Shown here: positions 48,318 through 61,639 of the stretch, piece after piece | How positions within the stretch are numbered: the first letter of the stretch is position 1 | Layout of the letters: every line of letters begins with the position of its first letter | Origin: Talinum fruticosum | Lineage: Eukaryota; Streptophyta; Magnoliopsida; Caryophyllales; Talinaceae | NCBI GenBank assembly: GCA_021018815.1 | Contig: JAITYX010000007.1 | Span: 11,160,001 to 11,224,000, forward strand | Direction: 5' to 3' | DNA: 64,000 nt | The notes under the pieces: model-generated | The model's input: the letters and a program-made list of their open reading frames with translations, nothing else | Told to the model about the DNA's origin: nothing | Databases searched by the model: none | Made by a program: the position numbers and the translations under genes

Positions 48318-49554
48318 TTTACGGTAAAAGTTAGTTATGTTGTTTGTAATCTTTGATAATATAATTTTTTCCATACTTTAATTGTTTGATTGTTTTTTAA
48401 GGTCAATCGAAGATGTGTTGGTGTGTGTGTTCGATTACAAGGGGAACTTTGAAGATTGCCGAAGACTAGTCATGTTCCTTAACTATGGGTTGTATTTTTT
48501 TCATTTGATTTGAATGTAAACAATGGTTGATTCGAATGTAATCCTTTTATCATTTGATTCAAATGTAAACAATGATTGTAGCTACTCAATGACTATTTTG
48601 CATGAATATTCAGTCATTTCAATGAAGACGAGCTTGAGCTTTTTGAAGCTTTTTCATACCATATTGAGCTTACTAATTTTGTTTCGGGTAATTTCATGCT
48701 ATCTTGAGCTTTTCCAATTAATTTTGGATGCATGATTAGTTTTTGAAGCTTTTTCATACCATGTGAATCATCTGTTCTTATTCAAGTAATGGGTGCCATA
48801 CTCGCTGATGTCAAGTTTGAAGGTTTGAGTCTTTCACCAACTGGTCTAACCTCGGGTGAGTATGTACTGACTGATTAAAGCTAGGTGGCGTAGTGTTGGC
48901 CAATTGAATTCTTTCTCTGTTGCATGTGTGTCCGTGTATTGGTTCTCGGCTTTGAATCTGTTTCTGTTTTTGGTGTTGGCATTGTTGTTGGCCATTGTGT
49001 GTGGATTCAACCTTGCACTCCATTTCTGTTTTTTTTTTTTGTGTTCTTAACCATTGTTTCTGCATTTTGGTTCTACTTTTGGTTTCAACTATAATATTTT
49101 TTGGTTCTCATACCATTGTGGTTGAATATTACTACATCTCGACCATTTGTTTCTGTTTTTGTTTAGCAAAGTATAACTGGGACAAGGTTTAAGGAATGGG
49201 ATGTCCTTCAAAAGATTCAAGAGCCTCTCATGTTTAATTTTTCGGCCATGTTGAGCTAGCTGAATTTGTTTTGTGCAATTTCCAGCCAAATTGAGATTTT
49301 TGAATATATTTCGGGCCATTTTGAGCTAAATGTATTCGTCTCATGCAATTTCCAGCCATATTGAGTTCATAAAAGTTGGTGGAAGTGCAGGTATGGCTGA
49401 AACTAACGATGCGCGTAAAAGTTGATGGTAGTGCGGTTTGAGACTGTCGGGGTCTTAGACAAGTCTAATATGCGAGCAAAGGATGTTAATTAATGAAGAT
49501 AATGACTGTCCAGGCTTGAACACCAAATTTAGCACATTGAGTTCTTAGTTGCGG
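48318..49554. other. MULE interior downstream of transposase, no gene seen
   Basis: Contains several copies of phrases such as CATTTGATTCAAATGTAAAC (48500-48570) and GCAATTTCCAGCCA-TTGAG (49275-49365), which are internal short repeats. No coding frame is supported. Confidence 0.5.
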
Positions 49555-49699
49555 CAAATTTTTTTATTTTTATTAATAATTATTGCACAAATGCCTTTCG
49601 GACATTGAGTGAGTGCGTTAAAGACAGCCTATGTGGGATTCGAACCCACATCGTTTGTGTCATTACACAAATGCTCTCCCGTATTGAGCTAATAGGCTT
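49555..49699 (-). mobile_element. tRNA-derived SINE with partial dimer structure, nested in the MULE
   Basis: On the minus strand a tRNA-like head begins GCCTATTAGCTCAATACGGG and has box A in TTAGCTCAATACGG and box B in GGGTTCGAATCCC (49635-49647). Acceptor-like GCCTAT and ATAGGC pair and the D-arm is GCTC/GAGC. Behind it a second, degraded copy of the 5' half follows (CACTCACTCAATGTCCG, GGCATTTGTG) and then an A/T-rich tail (AATAAAAATAAAAAAA). The extra half and the tail argue against a working tRNA gene. Target duplications are unclear. Confidence 0.65.
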
Positions 49700-50379
49700 T
49701 TAGGGAATAAAAATGGCAGGAGATAAAATATTTTACTTGTTCCCTGTCTAGCATATTGATACTTGAAGCTGCAAAAAAGAGGGAGAGGAAATGTTTGTTG
49801 AAATGTTTGAATGAAGCTTGTCATTACACAAAAGCTGCAAAAAATAGTCCTACTTAGCATACCATGCGAGAATTGAGATTGAGATTGCTTGCTGAAATGT
49901 TTGAATGAAGCTTGTCGGAGGAAATCACCGGTATGCAGTAGGTGGAGATAGCTTGATCTTGAGTTTTTCTTCATAAGGCAGGTGAAAGAAGTTGCGTGTT
50001 ACATCTCTAACTTCTTTTAAAAGGGATTCAGGGATTCCATGTCCCTTCTAATCAGCCAAAAACAAATCCGAACTCAAGATTTGCATAAGAAATTGTAAGC
50101 CAAAGACATTTAACTAGTGGAATAGAATTAGAGGCTTTGATATGCGAAATGAAATCTTATTTTGTTGTACAGGAAGTGCAAAGGCTAGTAATGCAACAGA
50201 ACATCGGAACATATACGATGTGTGATGACAAAGGAGAAATACAAGTTAGGAAAGCTATGTACCCAACCCAAGTCCAACCCCTCGGTGTTTGTTAATAAAG
50301 AAACCAGCAGCTCATTTTATTCTCCGGAAGGGCAGAAAATTAGAAATATTATTATGGTTGGTGAACAAAAGTAGTGTAA

Positions 50380-50550
50380 TTAATTGCAAATACCACATAG
50401 GAAAAATCCAGCCTCCGTACGGGCTTTATCCAATTGTCTAACAACTTCAAGCACATCACCATCCTTACCCATCTTCGGATCATCCGATTTTGCCACCGGA
50501 GCCCATATATCCGCATCAAATGGTACAATAATTGAACCTAAATGACCTAA
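50380..50550 (-). pseudogene. Captured exon fragment of a 2-oxoglutarate/Fe(II) dioxygenase
   Basis: Read on the minus strand, this gives APVAKSDDPKMGKDGDVLEV, then VRQLDKARTEAGFF and a stop at 50380-50382. This matches the N-terminal region of the plant 2OG-Fe(II) oxygenase group around At3g50210 (pattern DISPL-KxDDPxMAxDPxVxEVVRQLDxACxxAGFF). The HxD...H iron site and the rest of the gene are absent. It lies inside the MULE, antisense to the transposase, so it is a transduplicated host fragment rather than a gene. Confidence 0.7.
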
Positions 50551-51458
50551 CCACCATCACTCGCCAGCTGTTTTCTCTCTCTCGAACACAAATTCGAGTT
50601 TTGTCTATAACATGGTTTTAGTACAACAATGTATCTTAACCGTTGCAATTTCTCTACAGTTTAATAATGTATCCTAACGGTTTGAAGCTATCATTTCAAA
50701 CCTGATGGAGCAAAGCAGAATTCATTTCATTACTTTCAGCAACATTCGAACTCAATTTCACTTCCAACTAATTTCTCTACAGTCCACAAAAATTCGAACT
50801 CAATTTCACTTCCAACTAATTTCAAGCAACATTTCATTGCTTTGTCCACAAAATTCCCAAATTCATCCACAAAACCTCAAAATTGAGTCAAAAATATCTC
50901 CCTAAAGCAATATATTGATAACAATCATCCCAAAGCAACATAGCCAACGAAATTTTCCCAAACCCTAATTTTCGTGTAAGCAAAATCTGATATTGGAAGA
51001 GGAGGAAAATTCAGAATCTTACAAGGCGGATGGACATTACTTTGTTCGGCGTCCGAGTAGCGGATACGAGTGGGAGGCGACCGGTGAGAGAAACGGAGAG
51101 ACAGCGCGACCGGCGAGAGAGACGGAGAGACAGATTGGGGAGGCGACGACGGCAGACGGAGCGGGAGGCGGCAAGTAGGGGAGGCGACGAAATAGAGCAG
51201 CGAGATATGAGGCAAGCGGCGCCGGTTAGAGAGAAAGTGGTGACCGGCGAGACAGAGAGAGGCAGCGGCGAGGTGGACAGAGAGAGGGGGAGGTGGTTTC
51301 CGCCGGCGAGGGAGAGGAAGGGGAGGCGAGAGGTAGAGAGAGGGAAGCAACCGGCAAAAAAATGACGAGGTCGGAGAATGAACGTGGGCTGGAAGACCCC
51401 TCTCCTCTCTTGAATTTTTGTTTTTCTTTTTTTAAACAAAATATATGCTTTTTAATTC

Positions 51459-51899
<441 letters not shown>

Positions 51900-51905
51900 A
51901 AAATT

Positions 51906-51959
<54 letters not shown>

Positions 51960-52572
51960 TAAGCATTTATTTACTAAAATTTCTAATCATTTATTTAGTA
52001 CAATTTTACTAAATATTATTATAAATATTTTTTATAAAAAATAACCATTGAAAATATTATATGGCTAACAATAATTTTGTTGTTACCAAGCTCAAAATTA
52101 TCATTCACATAAAAATAAAGCTAACTTAAAAATTAGTCCTTGATTAAAAAAATAAAAATTTATTCCTTTACAAATATATAACATAGATAATTTTTCCCTC
52201 TAATTAGCTCTTAAATTCCATTTTCCTTCCAAATTAATTTTTTACTTTAAATTAGTTCTTCCCGTTAAATATATTAGTATAATCATACTCATCTCTTACT
52301 CTCTACATATTAACTAGGCCATTGTTGGGATAAAATCTCTTTGTGTGTAAAAATTGTTTATTTTAGGTCAAATTCCATATTGTTTTACTTAGAAGCTATT
52401 ATATATTTTAATACTACTTGAATTATAATTTTTTTTTTTTATGTTTCATGTCATTATTATGGCATAATACCCCACAAGACAGTATTTAAGTGGGTATAAA
52501 ATTTTTCATAAATATGATCATGATGTTGTATATTGTCTCATCAATATATTTAAATATTTTAATTTTTATAAG
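51900..52572 (-). repeat. Dispersed AT-rich repeat, copy B (inverse orientation to copy A)
   Basis: Reverse-complement counterpart of 7149-7793. The (TA)n tract 51909-51956 is the same end as 7767-7793, and CTTATAAAAATT at the far end (near 52572) matches 7149. Identity is moderate, with indels, so the copies are old. Confidence 0.75.
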
Positions 52573-55500
52573 TGAATATTTTAAATTAATTTTTTTATTT
52601 CCATTTTTTGGTTTTTTTTTTTTTGTGAGTATTTCCAATTTTTGATATACTTTTATATTCTAAAATTTTAATCTTACATTTCTCTCCAAATAAATCATTG
52701 GATGTAAAAACAAAATTATTTATGGGACATTATTGTCTAATCTTTAGTTTATAGTTGTCATTCATCAAAGATTTTTTTTTAATTTTTTTTTACCGAGAAT
52801 ATAATCCATTTTAGGCCACAAGCTTTTATCAATATATGATTATATGATTATATTATTTATTAGTTATTTTAATTACCAATAAAAATATAAGTCTTTAAAC
52901 TTTATTGTAGATTTTAAATAATTAGATTTTATAATGGTTGAATTATACGTACTCCTTAAAGTTTTTTATTACAACGTTGGAAGACTACATTCATTTGAAT
53001 TAGACTACCAAGATATAATATTTATATGTATGAAAACTTTAATAGAAATGTACTCCTTATGCTTTCTTATAAATTGTATGCTTATAAATTCTATAATTTT
53101 AAATGAATTATTTTCAAGGTCAATATCTATTCATCTTATTGGGAGGGTAGAAGTGGAGTTTTGTACGTTAGTATTATAATGATATATGCTAGCCTATTAT
53201 TGATAATTTATACTCATATGTATAAGCATTTTAATGATGGTTATTAAACTCCCGATCCAGATGTAACAATCATATGATTCTACGATTCATTGGAATCTTA
53301 TGATCCTAATTTAATTCAAAAATTGTATGGTAAAATTGTACAATAATTATACGATTGTATAATTCTCAATTCAATATAATTTAATTGCACGATTCTAAAT
53401 AAAATTCATAAAGTAGCTACGGACAATTATATTTTCTATCAAAATCTTCGATGGAGTCCAGTTGCATTGAATTTTTATAAATATTTATGAATATTACAAA
53501 TATTTTTATTTTTATAAAAAATAATTTCATTATTACAAATAAATATTAGAATCTTACGATTATCTATCCAATTCCATGATTCCGATTCTAACCATCCCCC
53601 AAATTGATTTTAACTAGGATATCAATTCGACAACCTTGATTTTAATAGGTTATAAAATATATACTTTGTGACAATTAGATTTTTGGTTTATATATATACA
53701 AGCATTTTAATACGTTATAACATATGTAGTTAGCCGATCAGATTTTTGACTCATCATGAACCTTTTTTTCTCTAAGTATTATTTTTACATTATTGGGCAT
53801 TCTTTTTATAAAATCAATACTATGCATTTTATTATGAGATACATAATAAATGATCATAATTTTGAGACGATATTTTATTACTTTATTCATAATTAGGATT
53901 TACGTAATTTTTATTTCTGAAATTATTTTTTAAAAGTAATATTACAAAATATTTTTATGTCATTTATAATTTATTTTTGATAGAACAACTATCATTGAAA
54001 TTTCGCCTATTAAATTGAAAAATTTGTCTCTTTAATATTTATACATATTCATATATTCCGTACGTTAGCACGGGCAAAAATTAATTGTTCTAATTATGGT
54101 GATTATTTTACAGTAAACACTATAACCGCATCCTTATTTTACGCATTCGTCATTTAAAATATGAGTCATGGATCTTTCCTTATTTTAAATCAATTTTTCT
54201 TATTTTAATAGGGAATGAAACTACCTAGATCTTTCCTTTCTAGTTGTTGCCATTGTCTTTTCAATATGAGTCATTATCTATTAAGGTGAGATTCCTTACA
54301 ATGAGTTATTGAGGTTAAAAAGTCATGAAACATATCACTATTTTTTTTTTTTAATAAAAATAATCGTATTAAGGAAGGCATAAAAGTTAATATAAATAAA
54401 GCCTTGAGTTCAAGATAGCAATCTAAATACTTATTATTATACTAAGATACTAACTTATTGACTTAACTATTTTATTAGATACGTTAGAGTTAGCAAAAAA
54501 ATAATCGTCAAATTCAAATTATAATGTAAAATTCATTTGGATTGAGTATAAGTCGGGTCTTTCATTAATAGAAAATGAAGACCATGCTAGATTTGATCGA
54601 GTTAAATTATGATCAAATTGATAAAAATTTTATTTTAGATATTAACTCAAGTATAATTTTAAATAATTTCATGAAATCCATACATAGGCCATGTTGTAAG
54701 TAGGGTTATGTGGGTTTGGATTAGGTACATGGTTTACATAATAAGCCCCTCAATTAGAAAAGCATTTTTATTTCAAAAAATAGAAAGGCAATTTAATTCT
54801 TGGATTATTTTTGGGGGAAGATAATACGTGTACAACTAGGGAAGGTGATTTTGGCAGGAATTTCTCACCTAACACACCTCAATGAACACGAAACCTACGT
54901 GAATTTGTTGTTTTATTAGCTTTTAGTAATTTACTCCAAAAAAAAAAAAAGAGATTTAGTAATGGTTCTAGACACAAAAGGAAAAAAAAAAAAGGTAAAG
55001 ATATTTTCCATCTTCTTTAAAAAATAAAAAAAGTGGGATTTTAATTTGGTAAAAAATAAAATAAATATAAAGTGTGTAATTAAAGGCCTAAAAGTGGACT
55101 TTGTTGGATTGTGGTCCTTTATATCGTCTCTCCTTTTTTTTAGAAATTTAGATTGTGTAATATAGCTACGTGGGTTGATTTCAGGCAAATTTTGGCAAAA
55201 TATATGTTGTTGATAATTAATTGGATGTTCATAAAAAACTAAATTCCAAAATATGGTGCCAAAGATGGATAAGGAAAAAGAATGATTGGATATTTTACTT
55301 GTAAGATAGGTTTAAACTTATATTATGGCTATTATTATGGCTTTGGGCTTTTTTAAGAATTATTTAAAAATCACAAATTTAAAAAGTCATGTTTAGATTC
55401 ATGCAATTTTTGAAAATTTCCCACTTGGTCTATTTTTCTCATCCATTCCTTTTTCCTTTCTAAATCCTAATTATGTATGTACTTTTTTAAAATAAATTGT

Positions 55501-55816
55501 CGGGGTACAATTGGTGGTACACTATTTTTACTTCAATTTCTTATTACTTCTTTCTATTATCTCTTTCTTGTGTGAATTTGAATTTCTCTATTTTTGTGAG
55601 AGTTGGGTTTTTATCCTTTTGATGAGAGTTTTATTTCTCGCCTTTGTGCGAGTTATTTCTTTTCTAATACGTGTAAGTTTTATCGGGGATGTTTTTCAAT
55701 TGGAAGGTATATTTTTGATATTTTTATTAGTTGGTTTCATTGATTTTGATTGAGAATGATTAAATAATGAAATTTCATATGGTTTGATCAATGTGATATT
55801 TCCTTCGAGTTGGATC
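52573..55816. other. Long AT-rich intergenic region, no gene seen
   Basis: No supported frame. Around 53260-53590 there are recurring ACGATTCTA/ATGATTCTA phrases, a diverged short repeat. The rest is featureless AT-rich DNA. Confidence 0.5.
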
Positions 55817-56352
55817 TGTTGGGTGTGGTCCAAAATCCATCTATGATTCAAGGCATTGCTCAATCCGAAACTTCTCACATCAAGGCTTTGGCATGATTGT
55901 GCCAATCCTTGGAATGACCGTGCCGAGTCTAGCATGATCGTGCCTAGCCTATCTTCAACGTTTGTTATGTCTTGTGCTGCAGCTATCAGATTTGCTTTAT
56001 TTAGGTTATTTTTGACCCAATTTGCTTTTAACCTCCTAAGAGAGTTGTATCAATCTTTTACTATATATTAGGTTGTGGTTTAACCTAATTATTCAAGTTG
56101 TATGAGAGCTAATCCTCCTCCTTATTCCACGTGCCTATTTCGGAGAGCTTTAGAGAGTTTTCTCTTTTCTTTGATCTAACAGAATCCATTGTCCTCGAAG
56201 ATCGTACCTTGTACTCCCTCTTCATATTGGTGGATTAATATGCTCTTCGCTATCCGTGGTTTTTTCCAATTGGGTTTTCACGTAAATTTGTTGTCTTTAC
56301 TGTTTATCGGTTTCATTATTGTTCTTGACTCTAATTTCTTGATATCCCAACA
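55817..56352 (+). mobile_element. Copia-like long terminal repeat (probably solo)
   Basis: Starts TGTTGGG and ends CCCAACA, the inverted ends of a Ty1/Copia LTR. The 536 bases include a TATA-like TATATATTAGG stretch and the typical 3' segment TGGATTAATATGCTCTTCGC...TTTTCACG. No primer-binding site, gag or pol follows. Flanking pentamers (GGATC and TCCTT) do not match, so the duplication has decayed or recombination removed it. Confidence 0.65.
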
Positions 56353-56999
56353 TCCTTCTTAATTTATTTCAACTACAAATTAGTTAGGTTTATTTGCTAA
56401 CAAGATAAATTGATATAACACATAAATATATTCTACGAAATTATATTATAGCTTGTTAACGTTCGAAAACGACAGATTGAAGTTAAAGATGGTTTGTGGG
56501 CAGGTTGATGCCGCAAATATAAAATTAGGGAAGTATATTTTTCATTAATTTTGTTAAAATAGAGATCTTTCCTGATATTTTAATTTTTTCTTGTTAAAAA
56601 ATTATGTTCGTAAATGCCTTGTATCTTTTCATTAATAAAATTTATCTTTTTATTACAAAAAAAGTTGTCTTTTGATTTAATCATGAGAAATAAACAATAG
56701 AAAATGTATAGTTTATCACAAACATCACAAGGATGGGAAAAGAAAATGAGACCCAAAGGGATCAAATTTAAACCTGTAAATGAGAAAAAGCTCTGTACCC
56801 CCAACTATACCACCGACGAACATTATGTATAAGTTCCACGTACTAGTGGGGTTTGAGAAGGTCCAGAGATGTATACTTAGCTCTAACTCCGTTACCGACA
56901 AACAAAGAGAGTGTTTTCGTAAGACTTGATTAACCCCAGAGAAGAGAGGGGGAGGGCGGTTATGCTGGTTACAAGCCCCCAAGCCATGCTATAAATATG

Positions 57000-59560
57000 A
57001 TGTGATTCATACACAAATCCTGAAAAGCAACTACACAAGGACTAAAGGTACCTGCAAAAGAAGTTTGAAGCCTCCCAGATGATCGGAAGCGGCAACTTAA
57101 TCCTTACCTTGTAACTGACCATACGGATGAAAACGCCTGCCAGGGAAAAAGGGGAAAACTAGTAGCAGTCATATGAAAAGTAGGGAGAAACAGTTTAATC
57201 ATTGAACAGAAAAAACAGTACAATCATCACTTAACCACATCTCTCTGGTAGAGCTGTAGATCAGTAAGAGCATGATTAATCAAAGCAGCCATGATCAGTA
57301 TTCGTCTAATTCGATCACCAAAACTTGTTCACGTAGGATTTTAGTCACCTGAATAACAATATTTTGCATACATAACACATATTTCAGCTCAGGAAACCCA
57401 AATAGAACATATGCATCAGCACTTTGAAAGAGTTGAACAAAGATCTACTAGCAAGTTCTCAAGAGAGAAACAAAATAAGGAGAAAATCAAACAGATGCTA
57501 AAGAAAGGCTAAATTTGGATACAACTTCATCTTCAATGTGATAAGGAAAGCCTTTTGTGTGCCTGTTACAGATATCTGTACATAAATGCCGAAGACTAGT
57601 ACATCAATAAGTTGAAATGATCACGGAGTTGCCTATACTATCAGTCATTCAATTCTTTTACACCCTGAGTTCCATGGAATAGACTAGTTTTCTACTTTGC
57701 TCAGACCATGGTTAATGCATTAAGTGCATTTTGAGCAACAAGGTCCCATGGAATAGATTAGCTTCCTACTTTGCTCTAGGAAATGTGTATAACGTCTTTT
57801 GGCTAAACGACGAAACAACAGTATCTGCCTTTTGAATTTCTCACTGTTTCATGGAAGTACCTTATAATCCTGCTCTCAAAGGCTCCCCCATCCCTCATTT
57901 CTAGACGAAATTGGAAATAACCCAAGCCTTCCACAATTCAAGTTCACAAATCCAATTTTCAGCTAACTATTGAGCATTGTACAAATAATTTATATCGTCT
58001 TAACAACTGAACCCATTGATTGTACAGAAACCATTATCCAAGGGATAACATAAAACATGGGATAAAAAACTGCAAGTATCCAACCTCTTACAAAACTGAG
58101 TTACATATTGTCAATCAATGAAGAAAATGAGCCCTGCATTATACAACTATCAGAGTATCTTTCAGGTTGAGGAGCTTAAACTGTCATGTATAAATTCTGA
58201 ACGGTGAGAAGTCAGAAGTCGTTTTCAAGAAGGTACATTGTCATAAAGCAAAGCATGCTAATCAATAGACCAGGATATCAAACAATGTGAAGCATATACA
58301 TCTTTCGTGGAACTTAAAAGTTTAGTCACAGTGACATTATGATGAAGTTTACCATCGAATTCGAAGCAACAGAAAAGGGAAACAAGATGTTCCTTCCAGG
58401 CCTGCCCTCCGTTCTCAGCAGAGAATGGAAGACACCAAGAGCAAGCCATGTTTTTAAGCAATTGCCCACTTAAACACCTTGCTTCTTTTACGACATCAAC
58501 CACAGACACAGACACAGACACCAAACATGGTATGCATAGAAAAGCCTGCAACAAATTCTAGCATCCTAGAGACTCACTTTTGCATGCAGACAAGCTTAGC
58601 GTCCCGTTAAAATTTCCAATTCAAAGAATTCATCAACATTAATGCACAGACTAAAACCATATTCTCTATATTAGCCAACCACCACCATGATAATCAAACT
58701 CAACCTCAATGATTGTGATTGTTGGTTAGCTTAGTTGGTAAACTCTGTGAAGGTTCATGCACTCAGGCTCAAATTCAATCGCCCTACAATAGTCGTGAAG
58801 ATATCTTTTTCTTCTTTCATTTGAACTTCAGAAATTATATCTGCATTGACAAAAAGTACGCAGAAGATACACCCACTATTGTGATCGGATTCTTAAAACC
58901 CCTGTATTTCCATGGTGATACCTTCCATTTAATGGCACAACATTATATTAGTATTAGTATAGATTCCGTGTCGATTTTGTTCATGTATTTAGAACGATTA
59001 TATTTTTATTCCCTCTACTATGGGACGCTCAAGCTGGCTGAACATTTAATTTATTTGCCCAATATCTACTTGAGTAATATTAGAAACATCAGCCACCAAT
59101 TCTGAATTTGAAACCTCCAGTGAAGACATGAATATCTTTCCCACCTACCAAAGCCAAACACTATCTCAATCTCAACTTTTAAATGAATAAAACCTCCACC
59201 TCTTACAAAATCATAGACTGAATTTTTCTTCTAAAAATGCAAACAAATTCCATGGACAAATATAGGACGCTTAGGGTCCCAATTCCATCATTGGATGAAG
59301 ATTGATCACAAGAAGATGAAAACACAAGCAAAATTACCATAAATTCCATGAAATACAGAGCATTGAGAAACATATACAGAGCATTGAGAAACAATCAGGG
59401 AGGGGAGAGAGGCAGAGACTGACCTGACTTCCCAAGCTTCAAACGGCAAGAGAGAGAGGGAGAAGCAGATCTGCCCAGGGAAGAGAAAAGATGAAGCCTT
59501 CACTGATCATCCAAAAGCAAAAGGGAGTATGCTTTGAAAAAGAAGACTCAGTTGAATTCT
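57000..59560 (-). other. Possible spliced transcription unit without a clear protein
   Basis: On the minus strand a GA/CT-rich segment near 59410-59560 resembles a 5' exon ending GTCAG|GTCAGT at about 59423. Near 57139-57090 an acceptor TTCCCTGGCAG precedes GCGTTTTCATCCGTATGG and a donor ACAAG|GTAAGG. No conserved protein emerges from these pieces. It may be a long non-coding RNA or a gene with tiny coding exons I do not recognise. Confidence 0.25.
58722..58820 (+). mobile_element. tRNA-related SINE fragment
   Basis: GGTTAGCTTAGTTGGTAAAC at 58723 matches a tRNA/SINE box A, and GGCTCAAATTCAATC about 40 bases on is a near box B. TACAATAGTCGTGAAG then leads into a T-rich tail. This head type is common in plant SINEs. 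It is diverged and has no evident target duplication. Confidence 0.5.
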
Positions 59561-60132
59561 ATAAGTGAGAGGGTCTTATCGTTTGACACTTTGACTTGTA
59601 TCTTTGTCGGATATATTCAGGTTTGACTCAAGTTAGAGTTCATAAATCGTCATTTGGTACAGTAGTTTAGTCAGTTTGTCTTTTATTTTTTAATAAGAAA
59701 ATTTAGTATGTCTTTAGGATATAAGAAATATAAAGAAAGTTTCACATTAGTTGAATTTAAATTCCGATTAAAAATCTGATTACCTTATAGAAAGCATGCG
59801 GGACATTTAAATTTGCGTACCCGACTAAAAAATAAGGAATACTATCCATGGATGGATCAATACCAAGATTGACTTTTTTGGGGGAAGGGGGATTATAGGC
59901 ATGGATCAATGAGTGTGTACATCTACACTATGAAATCCATGATGATTTATCTACCACCAATAACCAACAATATCGACAATCATAAAATTGAAATCACTGA
60001 AGTTGAAAACTTACTCAATAGGTAAACGCAAGATTTCTAATCAAACAAAAAGATTGCAGTCTCATAAGGTGGGCTCATTTAGCAATTTGCAACAAAAAAC
60101 ATTGTTGTTCAGCCTCTGCACTTCCTCTTAAT

Positions 60133-60874
60133 TCAAAACTCAGTTTCCATTATGGGGTTGGGTGGACTCTTTATTCCCAGCTGATTTATCCTCTTTTTGA
60201 GCAGTTGTTTCTTTCGAGTCTTCAGACGCTTGGCATGTTTACTAATCCACTTCCAAACTCTTTGCAGAACAAAGCGCGGTTGTTTGATTGCAACAACTGA
60301 AACTCCCTCATTCTCAGCAAAGGCCCTGATAAGATCTTTTTGCAGTTTTTTCAGATCTGATCGTGTTAGTGAATGTTCACTGCTTCTACTGCAGGGTGTC
60401 CCGATGGCAGTGCACCACAACTGGTGGCTTTTTGGGGTAGTCATTTGGTAACTGCATATTGAGAACACAATAGTTGTCTTGGTGAACGATCATAGCCCGG
60501 AGAAGATCCATTTGTTCATTGTAGACACGTGCATACATTGAGTCTGGAAGTCTTGCCAATAAGATCATCCACTCATTCCAAATTAAGGTAGTGTCAACTC
60601 CTGAATAGGGCTCCAAGCATAGTGTGTGATCAGAGTAGTCATTCACCTGCTCAAATCTCTTGAGGGTGGTGGGTTTTGATTCTTCCCTTCGTGTTATATA
60701 GAAAGTCATATGTAGGCATAACTGTAACGAAGGAAACAAGTTTCGGTAGCTTTTCAGAAGTGTAGTGACACCTTCAGGGCGGGCCTTGGAATGTCTGTTA
60801 GTAGCTTCAACTTCTGTAAACAGCACTGGATTTTTGAAGTTTCTCTCAATTGCCCAAGTCAGAGTTTGTTGCAA
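60133..60874 (-). pseudogene. Degenerate UBE2O-like E2 block B
   Basis: The minus-strand frame contains FEQVNDYSDHTL, ARLPDSMYARVYNEQMDLLR, AMIV and QLPNDYPKKPPVVVH, the N-terminal half of a PFU-type UBC domain. It ends at DTLQ before the catalytic region. A frame change then leads to a Lys/Arg-rich tail (RVWKWISKHAKRLKTRKKQL) ending at 60133. No VCLSLLNTW-type catalytic cysteine motif is present. Possible first codon near 60874, 14 bases after block A stops. It is either a relic or an E2-like pseudo-enzyme. Confidence 0.6.
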
Positions 60875-60887
60875 TCTCTTCGCCTCA

Positions 60888-61628
60888 TTAGGTGTTTAAT
60901 GCTTCAACATCGTCATTGGCACTAGCAGAGGAGGATTCTGACAATGACACATCAGACTGATTAGTGTATTTTCCTATTGCAACCTGCTGAACTCTATAGG
61001 CCTCAAAAGCATCCAAAATAGCCTTCCTACTCGAACAGAAATGCTGATGAACCAACCCATCAAAGTGCCGAGGTGGGTTCCTAATGATATCGAACATGGC
61101 ATGAGCGATGTCCATGAACTCATCAGCCGCGTTCCTACCACTCACACTCACCTAATTCCTCGTTATGTAATCAAACATAACACACACCCCTTCTTCAGGA
61201 ACATACAGTATCTCGTGTGCACTATGATATTGATTGCACTGAACTGAATGAGCTCATCCCACCCAAGTCCACCAGCCACCCAGGTAAGGGTAAGTGACCT
61301 ATGGTCAAAGACCATTGGTAACTTGCTTGGATAGTCTCTAGGGAACTGGAAATCATAGATAAATAGGCCGTCTTGGTAGGGGGTTCCCCTGGGCCCGACC
61401 ACCATAGCTCGGAGGAGGTCAACTCGGTCTATGAACACTCTTGCATACACCCCATCTGGAAGGTTCCTTGACATTATTCCCCATTCCTTCTTTATTATGT
61501 TGCGAGTGGGTTGATGGTCTTCTGGTCTGATCGAGCCCAGAGCAACCAGCGACTGTAGCGAATCTTGGGAAATCAATTGTTGAGGCTTATGCTTCTTCCC
61601 CTTTATCCGTTGCTCCCTTTCCTTTACC
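60888..61628 (-). pseudogene. Degenerate UBE2O-like E2 block A
   Basis: After an acceptor CTGCAG at 61629 the frame reads KEWGIMSRNLPDGVYARVF, DRVDLLRAMVVGPRGTPYQD, GLFIYDFQFPRDYPSKLPMV, a good PFU-type UBC N-terminal half. Where LYxxGKVCLSLLNTW should follow there is DHRSLTLTWVAGGLGWDELI, then stops near 61160. A second frame (60888-61150) resumes with the family's C-terminal helix region (HAMFDIIRNPPRHFDGLVHQHF, SSRKAILDAF) and an acidic Ser-rich tail. The catalytic cysteine motif is gone. A first exon upstream of 61640 was not identified. Probably a pseudogene derived from the same family as the intact E2 at 39250-41030. Confidence 0.65.
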
Positions 61629-61639
61629 TGCAGCAAAAC

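Noticed and set aside
49625..49699. Functional tRNA gene
   Set aside because: The anticodon arm has one base too many, a degraded second half and an A-rich tail follow, and it is nested in a transposon. A SINE fits better.
58258..58554. 98-codon minus-strand frame
   Set aside because: No conserved domain, no supported splice sites, and the composition matches non-coding surroundings.
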